Source: Streptomyces sp. CB01881
Lineage (GTDB): Bacteria > Actinomycetota > Actinomycetes > Streptomycetales > Streptomycetaceae
DNA length: 64,000 nucleotides
Reading direction: 5' to 3'
Assembly (NCBI RefSeq): GCF_002953255.1
Contig: NZ_CP026498.1
Location: 5,171,941-5,235,940 of the forward strand
Below are positions 43,301-50,293 of the stretch, in pieces. Position numbers and translations under genes: made by a program. The stretch's first letter is position 1, and each line of letters starts with the position of its first letter. The notes under the pieces are model-generated. The model was given only the letters and a program-made list of their open reading frames with translations, made no database searches and was not told the DNA's origin.

Positions 43301-45139
43301 CTCGGCCCGCTCACCGAGGCCGAGCTCACCGTCCGCGGCGCCGAGCCGCTCTGGGCCCTGGAGCTGGAGGCCGCCCGCCGGGTGATCGCGGTCCGGATCG
43401 CCGGCGAGCAGCGCTGGGCGGCCGTCGAGGACGCCGGCCGGCTGCGCGACGCCCTCGGCACCCCGCTACCGGTCGGCGTGCCCGAGGCCTTCACCGAACC
43501 GGTCAAGGACCCGCTGGGCGACCTCCTCGCCCGGCACGCCCGCACGCACGGCCCGTTCACCGCCGCCGAGGCCGCCACCCGCTTCGGGCTCGGGACCGCC
43601 GTGGTCGTCGGCACCCTGCACCGGCTCACCGCCGCCGGCCGCCTCGTCCAGGGCGAGTTCAGGCCGGTGGAGGGCCACACCGCCACCGTCGAGTGGTGCG
43701 ACGCCGAGGTGCTCCGCCGGCTGCGACGCCGTTCGCTCGCCGCCCTGCGCCAAGAGGTCGAGGCCGTACCGCCGCGTGCGCTGGCCGCCTTCCTCCCGCA
43801 GTGGCAGCACCTGGCCGGCCACCGGCTGCGCGGCCCCGACGGCCTGCTCCGGGTGGTCGAGCAGCTCCAGGGCACCGCCCTGCCCGCCTCCGCACTGGAG
43901 AAGCTGATCCTCCCGGCCCGGCTCGCCGACTACTCCCCGAACCTGCTGGACGAGCTGATGGCGGCCGGCGAGATCGGCTGGTCCGGCGCCGGCGCGCTGC
44001 CCGGCAAGGACGGCTGGATCAGCCTGCACCTCACCGAGACCGCCCACCTGCTGCGCCCCGAGCCCGTCCCGCCGGCCGTCACCCCCGTGCACACCGCGCT
44101 GATGGAGGCACTGGCGGGCGGCTACGGGCTCTTCTTCCGCCAGCTCGTCGCGCACCTGCCGGACACCCCCGAGCCCGAGCTCGTCGAGGCGCTCTGGGAC
44201 CTGCTCTGGGCCGGGTACGTCAGCAACGACACCCTGGCCCCGCTGCGCGCCCTGCTCGGCTCCGGCCGGACGGCCGGCGCGACGGCGCACCGGGCGCCCA
44301 GGGCCACCCCGCGCGGCCGCTACGGCGGCGCCGGCCGCCCGTTCGGCCGGATCGGCGGCGCCCTGCGCAGCGGCCCGCCGACGGTGGCCGGGCGCTGGTC
44401 GGTGCTGCCCGCCTTCGAGGCCGACCCGACGGTCCGCGCCACCGCCCGGGCGCAGAACCTGCTGGACCGGCACGGCCTGCTCACCCGGGGCACGGTGGTG
44501 GCCGAACGGGTCCCGGGCGGGTTCGCCGGGGTGTACCGGGTGCTGGCCGCGATGGAGGAGCGCGGCCGGGCCCGCCGTGGCTACTTCGTGGAGGGGCTGG
44601 GCGGCGCCCAGTTCGCCATGGAGGGCGCCGCGGACCGGCTGCGGTCGGTCAACGGTCGGCTGGAGCGTGCCCGGGCCACCGAATGGTCGGCCGGCCCGGC
44701 GGCCGAGCCGCCGCAGGTGCTGGTGCTGGCCGCCGCCGACCCGGCCAACGCCTACGGCGCCGCACTGCCCTGGCCCGAGCCGCCCGGGGCACCGGACGGG
44801 CAGGGTGGGGCCGCGGGGGCCGCGGAGGGGGCCAAGGGGAGCAGGGCGGCCAAGGCGCACCGGCCCGGCCGCAAAGCGGGTGCCCTGGTGGTCCTGGTCG
44901 ACGGCGAGCTGGCCCTCTACATCGAACGCGGCGGCAAGTCGCTGCTGGCCTGGCCGGAGGAGGAGGCCACCCGCGCGCTGGCCGCCTCGGCCCTCGCCTC
45001 GGCCGTCCGGGGAGGCGCGCTCGGCAGCGTCACCGTCGAACGGGCCAACGGCGAGCCCGCGCTCGGGTCGGCGCTCGGCGCCGCCCTGGAGGAGGCCGGC
45101 TTCCACGCCACCCCGCGCGGCCTGCGGCTGAGGCCCTGA
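40364..45139 (+). CDS. lhr: Large ATP-dependent helicase Lhr
   Basis: 1591-aa superfamily 2 helicase, the length of full actinobacterial Lhr. Walker A APTGSGKT is at 53-60, the DEVH box starts at Asp177 (VILDEVHAVAG), motif III is LSATVRP and motif VI QRVGRAGHQ. Next come the winged-helix and Lhr-core domains and a long C-terminal region of about 700 residues, which in mycobacterial Lhr assembles as an oligomer. It translocates 3' to 5' on DNA and is linked to mitomycin-type damage repair in mycobacteria. A short Gly/Ala/Lys linker near residue 1480 precedes the final beta-rich part. Confidence 0.95.
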   Translation: MAPQTHPQPPADPLAGFAPATRAWFTGAFHAPTTAQAEAWHAIGQGTDVLVVAPTGSGKTLAAFLSALDRLSSTPAPAEPKRRCRVLYISPLKALAVDVERNLRAPLAGLRQASVRLGLPEPDVQVGIRSGDTPAADRRRFAIHPPDILITTPESLFLLLTSASREALRGIDTVILDEVHAVAGTKRGAHLALSLERLDELLERPARRIGLSATVRPVEEVARFLSPQRGATVVQPAAAKEFDLSVVVPVPDLDDLPAAPGIGGAPDGDPARPGVPPGRQAGGASIWPHVEERIVDLVQAHRSTIVFANSRRLAERLCNRLNEIAVERATGTAPAEAHAPAQLMGGSGAARGAPPVIARAHHGSVSKEQRTLVEEELKAGRLPAVVATSSLELGIDMGAVELVVQVESPPSVASGLQRVGRAGHQVGAVSTGVFFPKYRGDLVQSAVVTERMRAGRIEALRIPRNPLDVLAQQLVAMTALDTWPVDDLLAVVRRAAPFAGLPQSAFDAVLDMLAGRYPSDAFAELRPRLVWDRVAGTVTGRPGAQRLAVTSGGTIPDRGLFGVFIAGSTAADSTTGRKGGGRVGELDEEMVYESRVGDVFTLGTTSWRIEEITHDKVLVTPAPGVPGRLPFWKGDTLGRPLELGRALGAFTRELGSMEPAAATARLRQAGLDDWAAGNLLDYLTEQRTACGHLPDDRTIVVERFRDELGDWRIVIHSPFGAQVHAPWALALAARLREKHGLDPQVMHADDGIVLRLPDADLLAPDFDFGSPGGGAGSDDAPVGADAALFDPGEIERLVTDQVGGSALFASRFRECAGRALLLPRRSPGRRTPLWQQRQRAAQLLEVASEYGSFPIVLEAVRECLQDVFDVPGLVELMGDLESRAVRLVEVTTPEPSPFARSLLFGYVAQFLYEGDSPLAERRAAALSLDSRLLSELLGQAELRELLDPQVLAELEAELQRLTPERRTRDAEGVADALRLLGPLTEAELTVRGAEPLWALELEAARRVIAVRIAGEQRWAAVEDAGRLRDALGTPLPVGVPEAFTEPVKDPLGDLLARHARTHGPFTAAEAATRFGLGTAVVVGTLHRLTAAGRLVQGEFRPVEGHTATVEWCDAEVLRRLRRRSLAALRQEVEAVPPRALAAFLPQWQHLAGHRLRGPDGLLRVVEQLQGTALPASALEKLILPARLADYSPNLLDELMAAGEIGWSGAGALPGKDGWISLHLTETAHLLRPEPVPPAVTPVHTALMEALAGGYGLFFRQLVAHLPDTPEPELVEALWDLLWAGYVSNDTLAPLRALLGSGRTAGATAHRAPRATPRGRYGGAGRPFGRIGGALRSGPPTVAGRWSVLPAFEADPTVRATARAQNLLDRHGLLTRGTVVAERVPGGFAGVYRVLAAMEERGRARRGYFVEGLGGAQFAMEGAADRLRSVNGRLERARATEWSAGPAAEPPQVLVLAAADPANAYGAALPWPEPPGAPDGQGGAAGAAEGAKGSRAAKAHRPGRKAGALVVLVDGELALYIERGGKSLLAWPEEEATRALAASALASAVRGGALGSVTVERANGEPALGSALGAALEEAGFHATPRGLRLRP

Positions 45140-45157
45140 CGGACGGCCCTGACGGAC
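45132..45157. repeat. 13-bp tandem duplication containing the lhr stop codon
   Basis: Two identical units GGCCCTGACGGAC at 45132-45144 and 45145-45157. The lhr stop TGA (45137-45139) is in the first unit and copied in the second. Degenerate GGACGGCC copies continue to about 45210. Confidence 0.88.
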
Positions 45158-45223
45158 GGCCGCCGGCGGACGGCCCCGGCGGAACGCCCGGCGGACGTCC
45201 CGGACGGACGGCCCCGGACACGG

Positions 45224-45262
45224 CGAAGGCCGCGGGGCGGGTTTCCCGCTCCGCGGCCTTCG
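45224..45262 (+). terminator. Terminator hairpin after lhr
   Basis: A 12-bp outer stem (CGAAGGCCGCGG / CCGCGGCCTTCG) continues through a G-T wobble into a 5-bp inner stem with a TTT loop, giving an 18-pair helix. It stands 85 nt after lhr and before a convergent gene, so it may serve both strands. Confidence 0.85.
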
Positions 45263-45330
45263 GCCCGCAACACTCACGTACTCGTTCCACCGCAACGCCG
45301 GAGGGCTCCCCGGGAGATCACCCGGGCACG

Positions 45331-45615
45331 TCACCCGGTCGGAGGTTCCGCCTCCACCCGGGCCGCCGGATCACCCGTCCGGCGCGGCGACGGTCCGGTG
45401 GCCCGCCGGTCGGCGTGGACCGGGATCAGCCCGAGGCCCCAGCCACCAGCTGCGAGCAGCCCCAGCGCGGCACCGTCGGCCGGTTGTCCCCGGACCACCA
45501 GCACCCAGCAGCCGAGCCCGCCGGCGAGGACCACCAGGCCCGCACGCAAGGGCCGGGGCATCAGGCGCCCCGGCCGTATTCGGCCTTCGGCGTACGCCGT
45601 CGCGGTTCTCCGCAC
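45331..45615 (-). CDS. Small hypothetical membrane protein
   Basis: 94 aa from a GTG preceded by GAAGGAGGG. Two hydrophobic segments (AGLVVLAGGLGCWVLVV and AALGLLAAGGWGLGLIPV) separated by a short loop, with basic N and acidic/Pro C ends. No family is recognised. It follows clgR on the same strand, 54 nt away, and may be co-transcribed with it. Confidence 0.65.
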   Translation of the reverse strand: MRRTATAYAEGRIRPGRLMPRPLRAGLVVLAGGLGCWVLVVRGQPADGAALGLLAAGGWGLGLIPVHADRRATGPSPRRTGDPAARVEAEPPTG

Positions 45616-45669
45616 GACCGCCCTCCTTCGCTCGCCCCGGGCACCAGGCGCCCGGGCGTCGAGGCCAGG

Positions 45670-46038
45670 TCAGGCGGCGACCACGTCCATCGCGGCGGCC
45701 TTGGGCGAGAGGTTCGCCCGGTCGGTGCCGGGGGCGGGCAGCGGTACCGGTTCGAGCACCGGCCTCAGCAGTTCACCTTCGGAGAGGGTGGCCATCGCCG
45801 CAAGTTCGGCGAGCGAGAGTTCGTCGCTGACCTCGCGCATGACCTCGGACATGCGGACGTCGAGTGCGTCGCAGATCGCGGAGAGCAGCTCCGAGGAGGC
45901 CTCCTTCTGTCCCCGCTCGACCTCGGAGAGGTAACCGAGCGAAACCCTGGCGGCTGCCGACACCTCGCGGAGTGTGCGGCCCTGGCGCTGGCGCTGCCGA
46001 CGCAGTACATCGCCCAGTAGGCGACGGAGCAGGATCAT
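45670..46038 (-). CDS. clgR: Transcriptional regulator ClgR
   Basis: Cro/CI-type activator of clp protease and lon genes in actinobacteria. 122 aa from the ATG at 46038, which follows GGGAGG. The HTH lies in the first 65 residues ([19 protein letters not shown] start, then [16 protein letters not shown]), and the end is [10 protein letters not shown]; the C-terminal Ala-Ala is the type of degron through which ClpP limits this protein. Position beside cinA and pgsA agrees with known actinobacterial clgR loci. A longer upstream frame is rejected because the conserved start is here. Confidence 0.93.
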   Translation of the reverse strand: MILLRRLLGDVLRRQRQRQGRTLREVSAAARVSLGYLSEVERGQKEASSELLSAICDALDVRMSEVMREVSDELSLAELAAMATLSEGELLRPVLEPVPLPAPGTDRANLSPKAAAMDVVAA

Positions 46039-46318
46039 CGGTGCCTCCCTCCTCGGACTGCGGATCGAGATGTCACGCCCCCACCGTACCGCCTTGCCCG
46101 CTTCGCGTGCGGGGACCATGGTCGTGTTCACTCTGGGCTGCAAGGCTGTCCCCTCCCCTGTTTCGGTGTCGTACCCGGGTCGGCGGGCACCTCTTCGCAC
46201 CCTCCGCGCGGCGCCCGGCCACCGCCAAGCCACTCGTTCGCCACCTGGTTTCTGCCCAACCAGGCCCTCCGATGTAACACGATCCTCCAGCCGGCCCATA
46301 CCCGTACGCCAGTTCGGC

Positions 46319-46341
46319 AGATCTCGCTTCGGTGGAGATCT
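46319..46341 (-). other. Inverted repeat downstream of cinA
   Basis: Arms AGATCTC / GAGATCT (7 bp) enclose a CTTCGG-containing loop, 50 nt beyond the cinA stop. Possible terminator or operator. The rest of the 351-bp gap 46039-46389 shows no gene and is the likely clgR promoter region; no ClgR motif could be established in it. Confidence 0.4.
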
Positions 46342-46389
46342 TGCACGGGCGGGGCCTGCGCGACGCCTCTGCGGTGGGCGGGCGACGGC

Positions 46390-46926
46390 TCAGTGCGTGG
46401 ACGCACCGGACGGGAGCCGCCCGACGAGCAGCTCCAGAGCGGCGGTCACCGCTCTGCGACGGATTGTGGCACGCTCGCCCGACAACCGGGGCGAAGTGAC
46501 CAGACTTCCCCCCGGACCGGCGACCGCGAGGTGTACGGTGCCCACCGGCTGTCCGTCCTGCGGCTCCGGCCCGGCCACGCCGGTCGTCGCCACCCCATAG
46601 GTGGCGCCCAGCAGCCGGCGCACGCCCTCGGCCATCTGCCGCGCCACCACCGGGTGTACCGGTCCGTGCACGGCCAGCAGGCCCTCGTCGACGCCGAGCA
46701 CCGAGGCCTTCAGCTCGGTCGCGTACGCGGTGACCGAGCCGCGGAAGGTCGCGGACGCCCCCGGGACGTCCACCAGAGCCGCCGCCAGCAGCCCGCCGGT
46801 GAGCGACTCCGCCACCGCCACGGTGCTGCCCTCGCCGCGCAGCGCGGCGTGTGCCCGCTCCGCCAGCGCGTAGTCCGCAGGGGCCTGCGCCCCGTGCCCT
46901 GCCCCGGCGTCCACCGCGCGATCCAC
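46390..46926 (-). CDS. cinA: CinA family nicotinamide-nucleotide amidohydrolase
   Basis: 178 aa; the C-terminal CinA (PncC) domain only, without the N-terminal COG1058 half, as is usual in actinobacteria. It deamidates NMN in pyridine nucleotide recycling. Motifs: TVAVAESLTGGLLAAALVDVPGAS, seen as AESLTGG and DVPGAS, then FRGSVTAYATELK and GVAGPEPQDGQPVGTV. The GTG at 46926 is chosen because GGGGGAGG lies 5 nt upstream; an earlier GTG at 46944 overlaps the pgsA stop. Third gene of rimO-pgsA-cinA. Confidence 0.93.
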   Translation of the reverse strand: MDRAVDAGAGHGAQAPADYALAERAHAALRGEGSTVAVAESLTGGLLAAALVDVPGASATFRGSVTAYATELKASVLGVDEGLLAVHGPVHPVVARQMAEGVRRLLGATYGVATTGVAGPEPQDGQPVGTVHLAVAGPGGSLVTSPRLSGERATIRRRAVTAALELLVGRLPSGASTH

Positions 46927-46940
46927 CCCGTCCTCCCCCG

Positions 46941-47579
46941 TCACCGGCCCGCGCGCTCCGCGGCCAGCCCCTCGCGGCGCAAACGCAGCGCCTGCCCGAT
47001 GTAGTCCAGCGCGGTGCCGACGGTCAGCAGCACCGCCAGCCCCATCAGCACGGCCCGCGCGGTGGCGAGCCAGCCGGTCAGCTCCAGGACGTACATGCCG
47101 ACCGCGATGCCCTGGGTGAGCGTCTTCAGCTTGCCGCCCCGGCTGGCCGGGATGACCCCGTACCGGATCACCCAGAACCGCATCAGGGTGATGCCGAGCT
47201 CGCGGGCCAGGATGACCGCCGTGACCCACCACGGCAGGTCGCCCAGCACCGAGAGGCCGATCAGTGCCGAGCCCATGATCGCCTTGTCGGCGATCGGGTC
47301 GGCGATCTTGCCGAAGTCGGTGACCAGGCCCTTGCGCCGGGCCAGCTCGCCGTCGAACAGATCGGTGATCATCGCGACCGCGAACGACGCCCAGGCCACC
47401 GCCCGCCACTTGGGGTCGTGGCCGCCGTCGGCGAAGAGCAGCGCCACGAAGACCGGCACCAGCAGCAGCCGGAGCATCGTGAGCATGTTGGCGATGTTCC
47501 AGATCCCCGGCGCCGGCGGCGCCGCGGCCGCCGGTCTGCCCGGGTGGGCCGCGGCCGGGGCGCCGGGCCCCTTGGTCAT
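46941..47579 (-). CDS. pgsA: CDP-diacylglycerol-glycerol-3-phosphate 3-phosphatidyltransferase
   Basis: Makes phosphatidylglycerophosphate in the membrane. 212 aa. The CDP-alcohol phosphotransferase signature D-x2-DG-x2-AR-x8-G-x3-D-x3-D is visible in [15 protein letters not shown] and [13 protein letters not shown]. Several membrane helices follow, including [17 protein letters not shown]. The start overlaps the rimO stop (ATGA). The first 25 residues are Pro/Ala-rich and outside the family core. Confidence 0.94.
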   Translation of the reverse strand: MTKGPGAPAAAHPGRPAAAAPPAPGIWNIANMLTMLRLLLVPVFVALLFADGGHDPKWRAVAWASFAVAMITDLFDGELARRKGLVTDFGKIADPIADKAIMGSALIGLSVLGDLPWWVTAVILARELGITLMRFWVIRYGVIPASRGGKLKTLTQGIAVGMYVLELTGWLATARAVLMGLAVLLTVGTALDYIGQALRLRREGLAAERAGR

Positions 47580-49060
47580 TCCCCGGCTCCCGGGGCCTGG
47601 CCGACCCGCACCTGCTCCAGCGCCTCGGCCACCAGGTCGACGCCCTCGCTGGCGACCACCCGGGCCCGGTAGAACCGGCCGACCTGCGGGTCCTCCACGC
47701 CGGTGAGCGTGGTGAGGCCGTCCGTCTCGGGCGCCTGGTGGGCGGCGCGGCCCTCGACCAGGTCGCCCTCCACGGACTCGACCAGCACCTCGACCTCGGT
47801 GCCGATCCGCTGCTCGGCCCGCTGGGCGGTCATCTCCTCGGCGAGCCGGGTGAGCCGGTCGAGCCGGTCCGCCACCACGTCCTCGGGCAGCTTGCCGTCG
47901 TAGGTCGCGGCCTCGGTGCCGTCCTCGTCGGAGTAGCCGAAGACGCCGATCGCGTCCAGTCCGGCGTGGGTGACGAAGCGCTCCAGCTCGGCGAAGTCCT
48001 CCTCGGTCTCGCCGGGGAAGCCGACGATGAAGTTGGAGCGGGCGCCGGCCTGCGGGGCCTTGCCGCGGATCGTCCCGAGCAGCTCCAGGAACTGGTCGGT
48101 GGAGCCGAAGCGGCGCATCCGGCGCAGCACCGCGGGCGCCGAGTGCTGGAAGGAGAGGTCGAAGTAGGGCACCACGTCGGCGGTGCCGGTCATCGCGTCG
48201 ATCAGGCCCGGCCGCATCTCGGCCGGCTGGAGGTAGGAGACCCGGACCCGCTCGACGCCCTCGATCGCGGCGATCTCGCCGAGCAGCGTCTCCAGCAGCC
48301 GGATGTCGCCGAGGTCCTTGCCGTACGAGGTGTTGTTCTCGCTGACCAGCACCACCTCGCGGACGCCCTGCGAGGCCAGCCAGCGGGCCTCCTGGAGCAC
48401 GTCCGAGGGGCGGCGCGAGATGAACGAGCCGCGGAAGGCCGGGATGGCGCAGAAGGAACATCGCCGGTCGCAGCCGGAGGCGAGCTTCACGGAGGCCACC
48501 GGGCTGTCGTCCAGCCGCTTGCGCAGGGTGCGCGGCCCGGAGGCGGGCGCCAGGCCCTCGGGGAGGTCCTCCGGCGCGCTCTCAGCGCCGCCGTGGCCCG
48601 GGAGGGCGACCTCGGCGGCGGCGGCCTGGCGCTCGACCGGGCTCAGCGGCAGCAGCTTGCGGCGGTCGCGCGGGATGTGCGGGGCGTGGTGGCCGCCCGA
48701 GAGGATGGTCTGGAGGCGGTCGGAGATGTCCGAGTAGTCGTCGAAGCCGAGCACGCCGTCCGCCTCGGGCAGCGCGTCGGCCAGCTCCTTGCCGTACCGC
48801 TCGGCCATGCAGCCGACCGCGACGACGGCCTGGGTGCGACCGTGCCCCTTGAGGTCGTTGGCCTCCAGCAGGGCGTCGACCGAGTCCTTCTTGGCGGCCT
48901 CGACGAAGCCGCAGGTGTTGACGACGGCGACGTCGGCTTCGGCGGCGTCGTCGACCAGCAACCAGCCGTCGGCCTCCAGTCGCCCGGCGAGTTCCTCGGA
49001 GTCCACCTCGTTGCGGGCGCATCCGAGCGTGACAAGGGCGACAGTACGGCGTTCAGGCAT
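47576..49060 (-). CDS. rimO: Ribosomal protein S12 methylthiotransferase RimO
   Basis: Adds a methylthio group to the conserved Asp of ribosomal protein S12. 494 aa. Cluster cysteines of the N-terminal domain lie in [22 protein letters not shown] and VGCMAERYG; the radical SAM motif is [11 protein letters not shown]. The C-terminal TRAM domain is present. A 45-residue Ala/Pro/Glu insertion lies between the two halves. No ribosome site precedes the ATG, but TTAATC sits 8 nt upstream, so a leaderless transcript is possible. First gene of rimO-pgsA-cinA. Confidence 0.95.
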   Translation of the reverse strand: MPERRTVALVTLGCARNEVDSEELAGRLEADGWLLVDDAAEADVAVVNTCGFVEAAKKDSVDALLEANDLKGHGRTQAVVAVGCMAERYGKELADALPEADGVLGFDDYSDISDRLQTILSGGHHAPHIPRDRRKLLPLSPVERQAAAAEVALPGHGGAESAPEDLPEGLAPASGPRTLRKRLDDSPVASVKLASGCDRRCSFCAIPAFRGSFISRRPSDVLQEARWLASQGVREVVLVSENNTSYGKDLGDIRLLETLLGEIAAIEGVERVRVSYLQPAEMRPGLIDAMTGTADVVPYFDLSFQHSAPAVLRRMRRFGSTDQFLELLGTIRGKAPQAGARSNFIVGFPGETEEDFAELERFVTHAGLDAIGVFGYSDEDGTEAATYDGKLPEDVVADRLDRLTRLAEEMTAQRAEQRIGTEVEVLVESVEGDLVEGRAAHQAPETDGLTTLTGVEDPQVGRFYRARVVASEGVDLVAEALEQVRVGQAPGAGE

Positions 49061-49074
49061 AGGGCCAAGATTAA

Positions 49075-49113
49075 CGCGCGGCCGCCGGGGCCGTTCGCCC
49101 CGGAGGCCGCGCG
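49075..49113 (-). terminator. Terminator hairpin between the RodZ-like gene and rimO
   Basis: Outer 9-bp stem CGCGCGGCC / GGCCGCGCG, one mismatch, then inner 6-bp stem CCGGGG / CCCCGG. It lies 55 nt beyond the RodZ-like stop and only 15 nt before the rimO ATG. Confidence 0.75.
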
Positions 49114-49167
49114 CCCCGGATTACCGGATCTTCACCGGACCTTCGCCCGGTCGCAGACCGCCCGTGG

Positions 49168-50031
49168 TCAGCCAGCCTGCGGGTCGCCGGGGGTGTACGT
49201 GACATGCACCACCTGGCCGTTCTTGCCCGCCGGACCGAGGTCCTTGCCGTTGACGTACACGTGCACGGCTCCGGCGTTGCCGATCACCAGCTTGATCTGC
49301 TTGGGGTCGGTGAAGGTCTGGTCCTGACCCTCCTCGATGTTGTTCTGGAACAGCGACTTGCCGTTGCCGTCCAGCGCCGAGACCCAGCTGGTGTCCTTCT
49401 CGGCGACCAGCTTCACGGTGACCTTGTCGGCCGGCGCGGCCGCGATCGCCGCGACGCTGGGCGCCGGGGCGGGCGGCTGCACGCTCGGCGAGGGCGCCGC
49501 GGCGACCGAGCCGGTGCCGGAGCCGCTGGGCAGCGGTGCGCTGGCCGAGCCGGTGGTCGAGCCGGTGGTCTTGCCGCTGACCAGGTTGAAGCCGATCAGT
49601 GCGACCACCGCGAAGATCGCGGCGACCATCGCGGCAGTCCAGTTCGGCCGGCTGCGGCCGGGGACCTTGATCGGCCCGCTCTCGATCAGCTGGGTCGGCC
49701 GCTTGGTGGCGGGGGCGCCGCCGTGCGCGGCGTCGTACTGGGCCACCAGTGCCTCGCCGTCCACGCCGACCGCGCGGGCGATCGAGCGGATGTGGCCGCG
49801 GGCGTAGAAGTCGCCGCCGCAGCAGCCGTAGTCGTCCTCCTCGATGGCATGCACGATCGGCACCCGCACGCGGGTGGCGCTACTGACCTGGTCCACCGTG
49901 AGTCCGGCGTCGATCCGGGCAGCGGACAGCACCCGGCCGATGCTCACGGCATCGGCCGCCTGCTCCGCGCCGCCGGAAGGCTGGGCGGACGACGGGGCGT
50001 TCTCGCGGTCGCGGGACTTGCCGATGGTCAC
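49168..50031 (-). CDS. RodZ-like protein: HTH domain, membrane helix, DUF4115
   Basis: 287 aa from the GTG at 50031. The N-terminal Cro-type HTH has SIGRVLSAARIDAGLTVDQVS, seen as SIGRVLSAAR and GLTVDQVS, with DFYARGHIRSIARAVGVD. One membrane helix follows (MVAAIFAVVALIGFNLV), then a Ser/Gly/Pro-rich linker and an extracellular DUF4115 domain (KVTVKLVAEKDTSWVSAL to the end). This is the RodZ layout, linking cytoskeleton or division to the envelope; a direct role in Streptomyces is not established. It lies next to ftsK on the same strand. Confidence 0.88.
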   Translation of the reverse strand: MTIGKSRDRENAPSSAQPSGGAEQAADAVSIGRVLSAARIDAGLTVDQVSSATRVRVPIVHAIEEDDYGCCGGDFYARGHIRSIARAVGVDGEALVAQYDAAHGGAPATKRPTQLIESGPIKVPGRSRPNWTAAMVAAIFAVVALIGFNLVSGKTTGSTTGSASAPLPSGSGTGSVAAAPSPSVQPPAPAPSVAAIAAAPADKVTVKLVAEKDTSWVSALDGNGKSLFQNNIEEGQDQTFTDPKQIKLVIGNAGAVHVYVNGKDLGPAGKNGQVVHVTYTPGDPQAG

Positions 50032-50293
50032 GGGGCACGCCTTTCGAGCGGATGGCCACCTGCTGGGGAACAGTCTAGGGGCGCGGGCGGATCGTTTCTC
50101 AAGCGGAACAGGACCGAATGCGCACACCTACCCGGTCCCGCCCCCGAACGGCCGCTGACCGGCCGTCAGGGCGTCGGCCGCCGTTCACCGCAGCCGCCGC
50201 TTTCGCCGTGTGACGCGGTGCACGTCCGATCGGTTCCGTACACCGCGCCTACCCCCCTCCGAACGGGTGAACACCCCGGAACGGGACGCTCCG

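Noticed and set aside
40264..46020. A 1918-codon open frame overlapping lhr and later genes
   Set aside because: It is out of frame with lhr, has Arg/Pro/Ala-only composition, and crosses terminators and several real genes. Extreme GC keeps such frames open.
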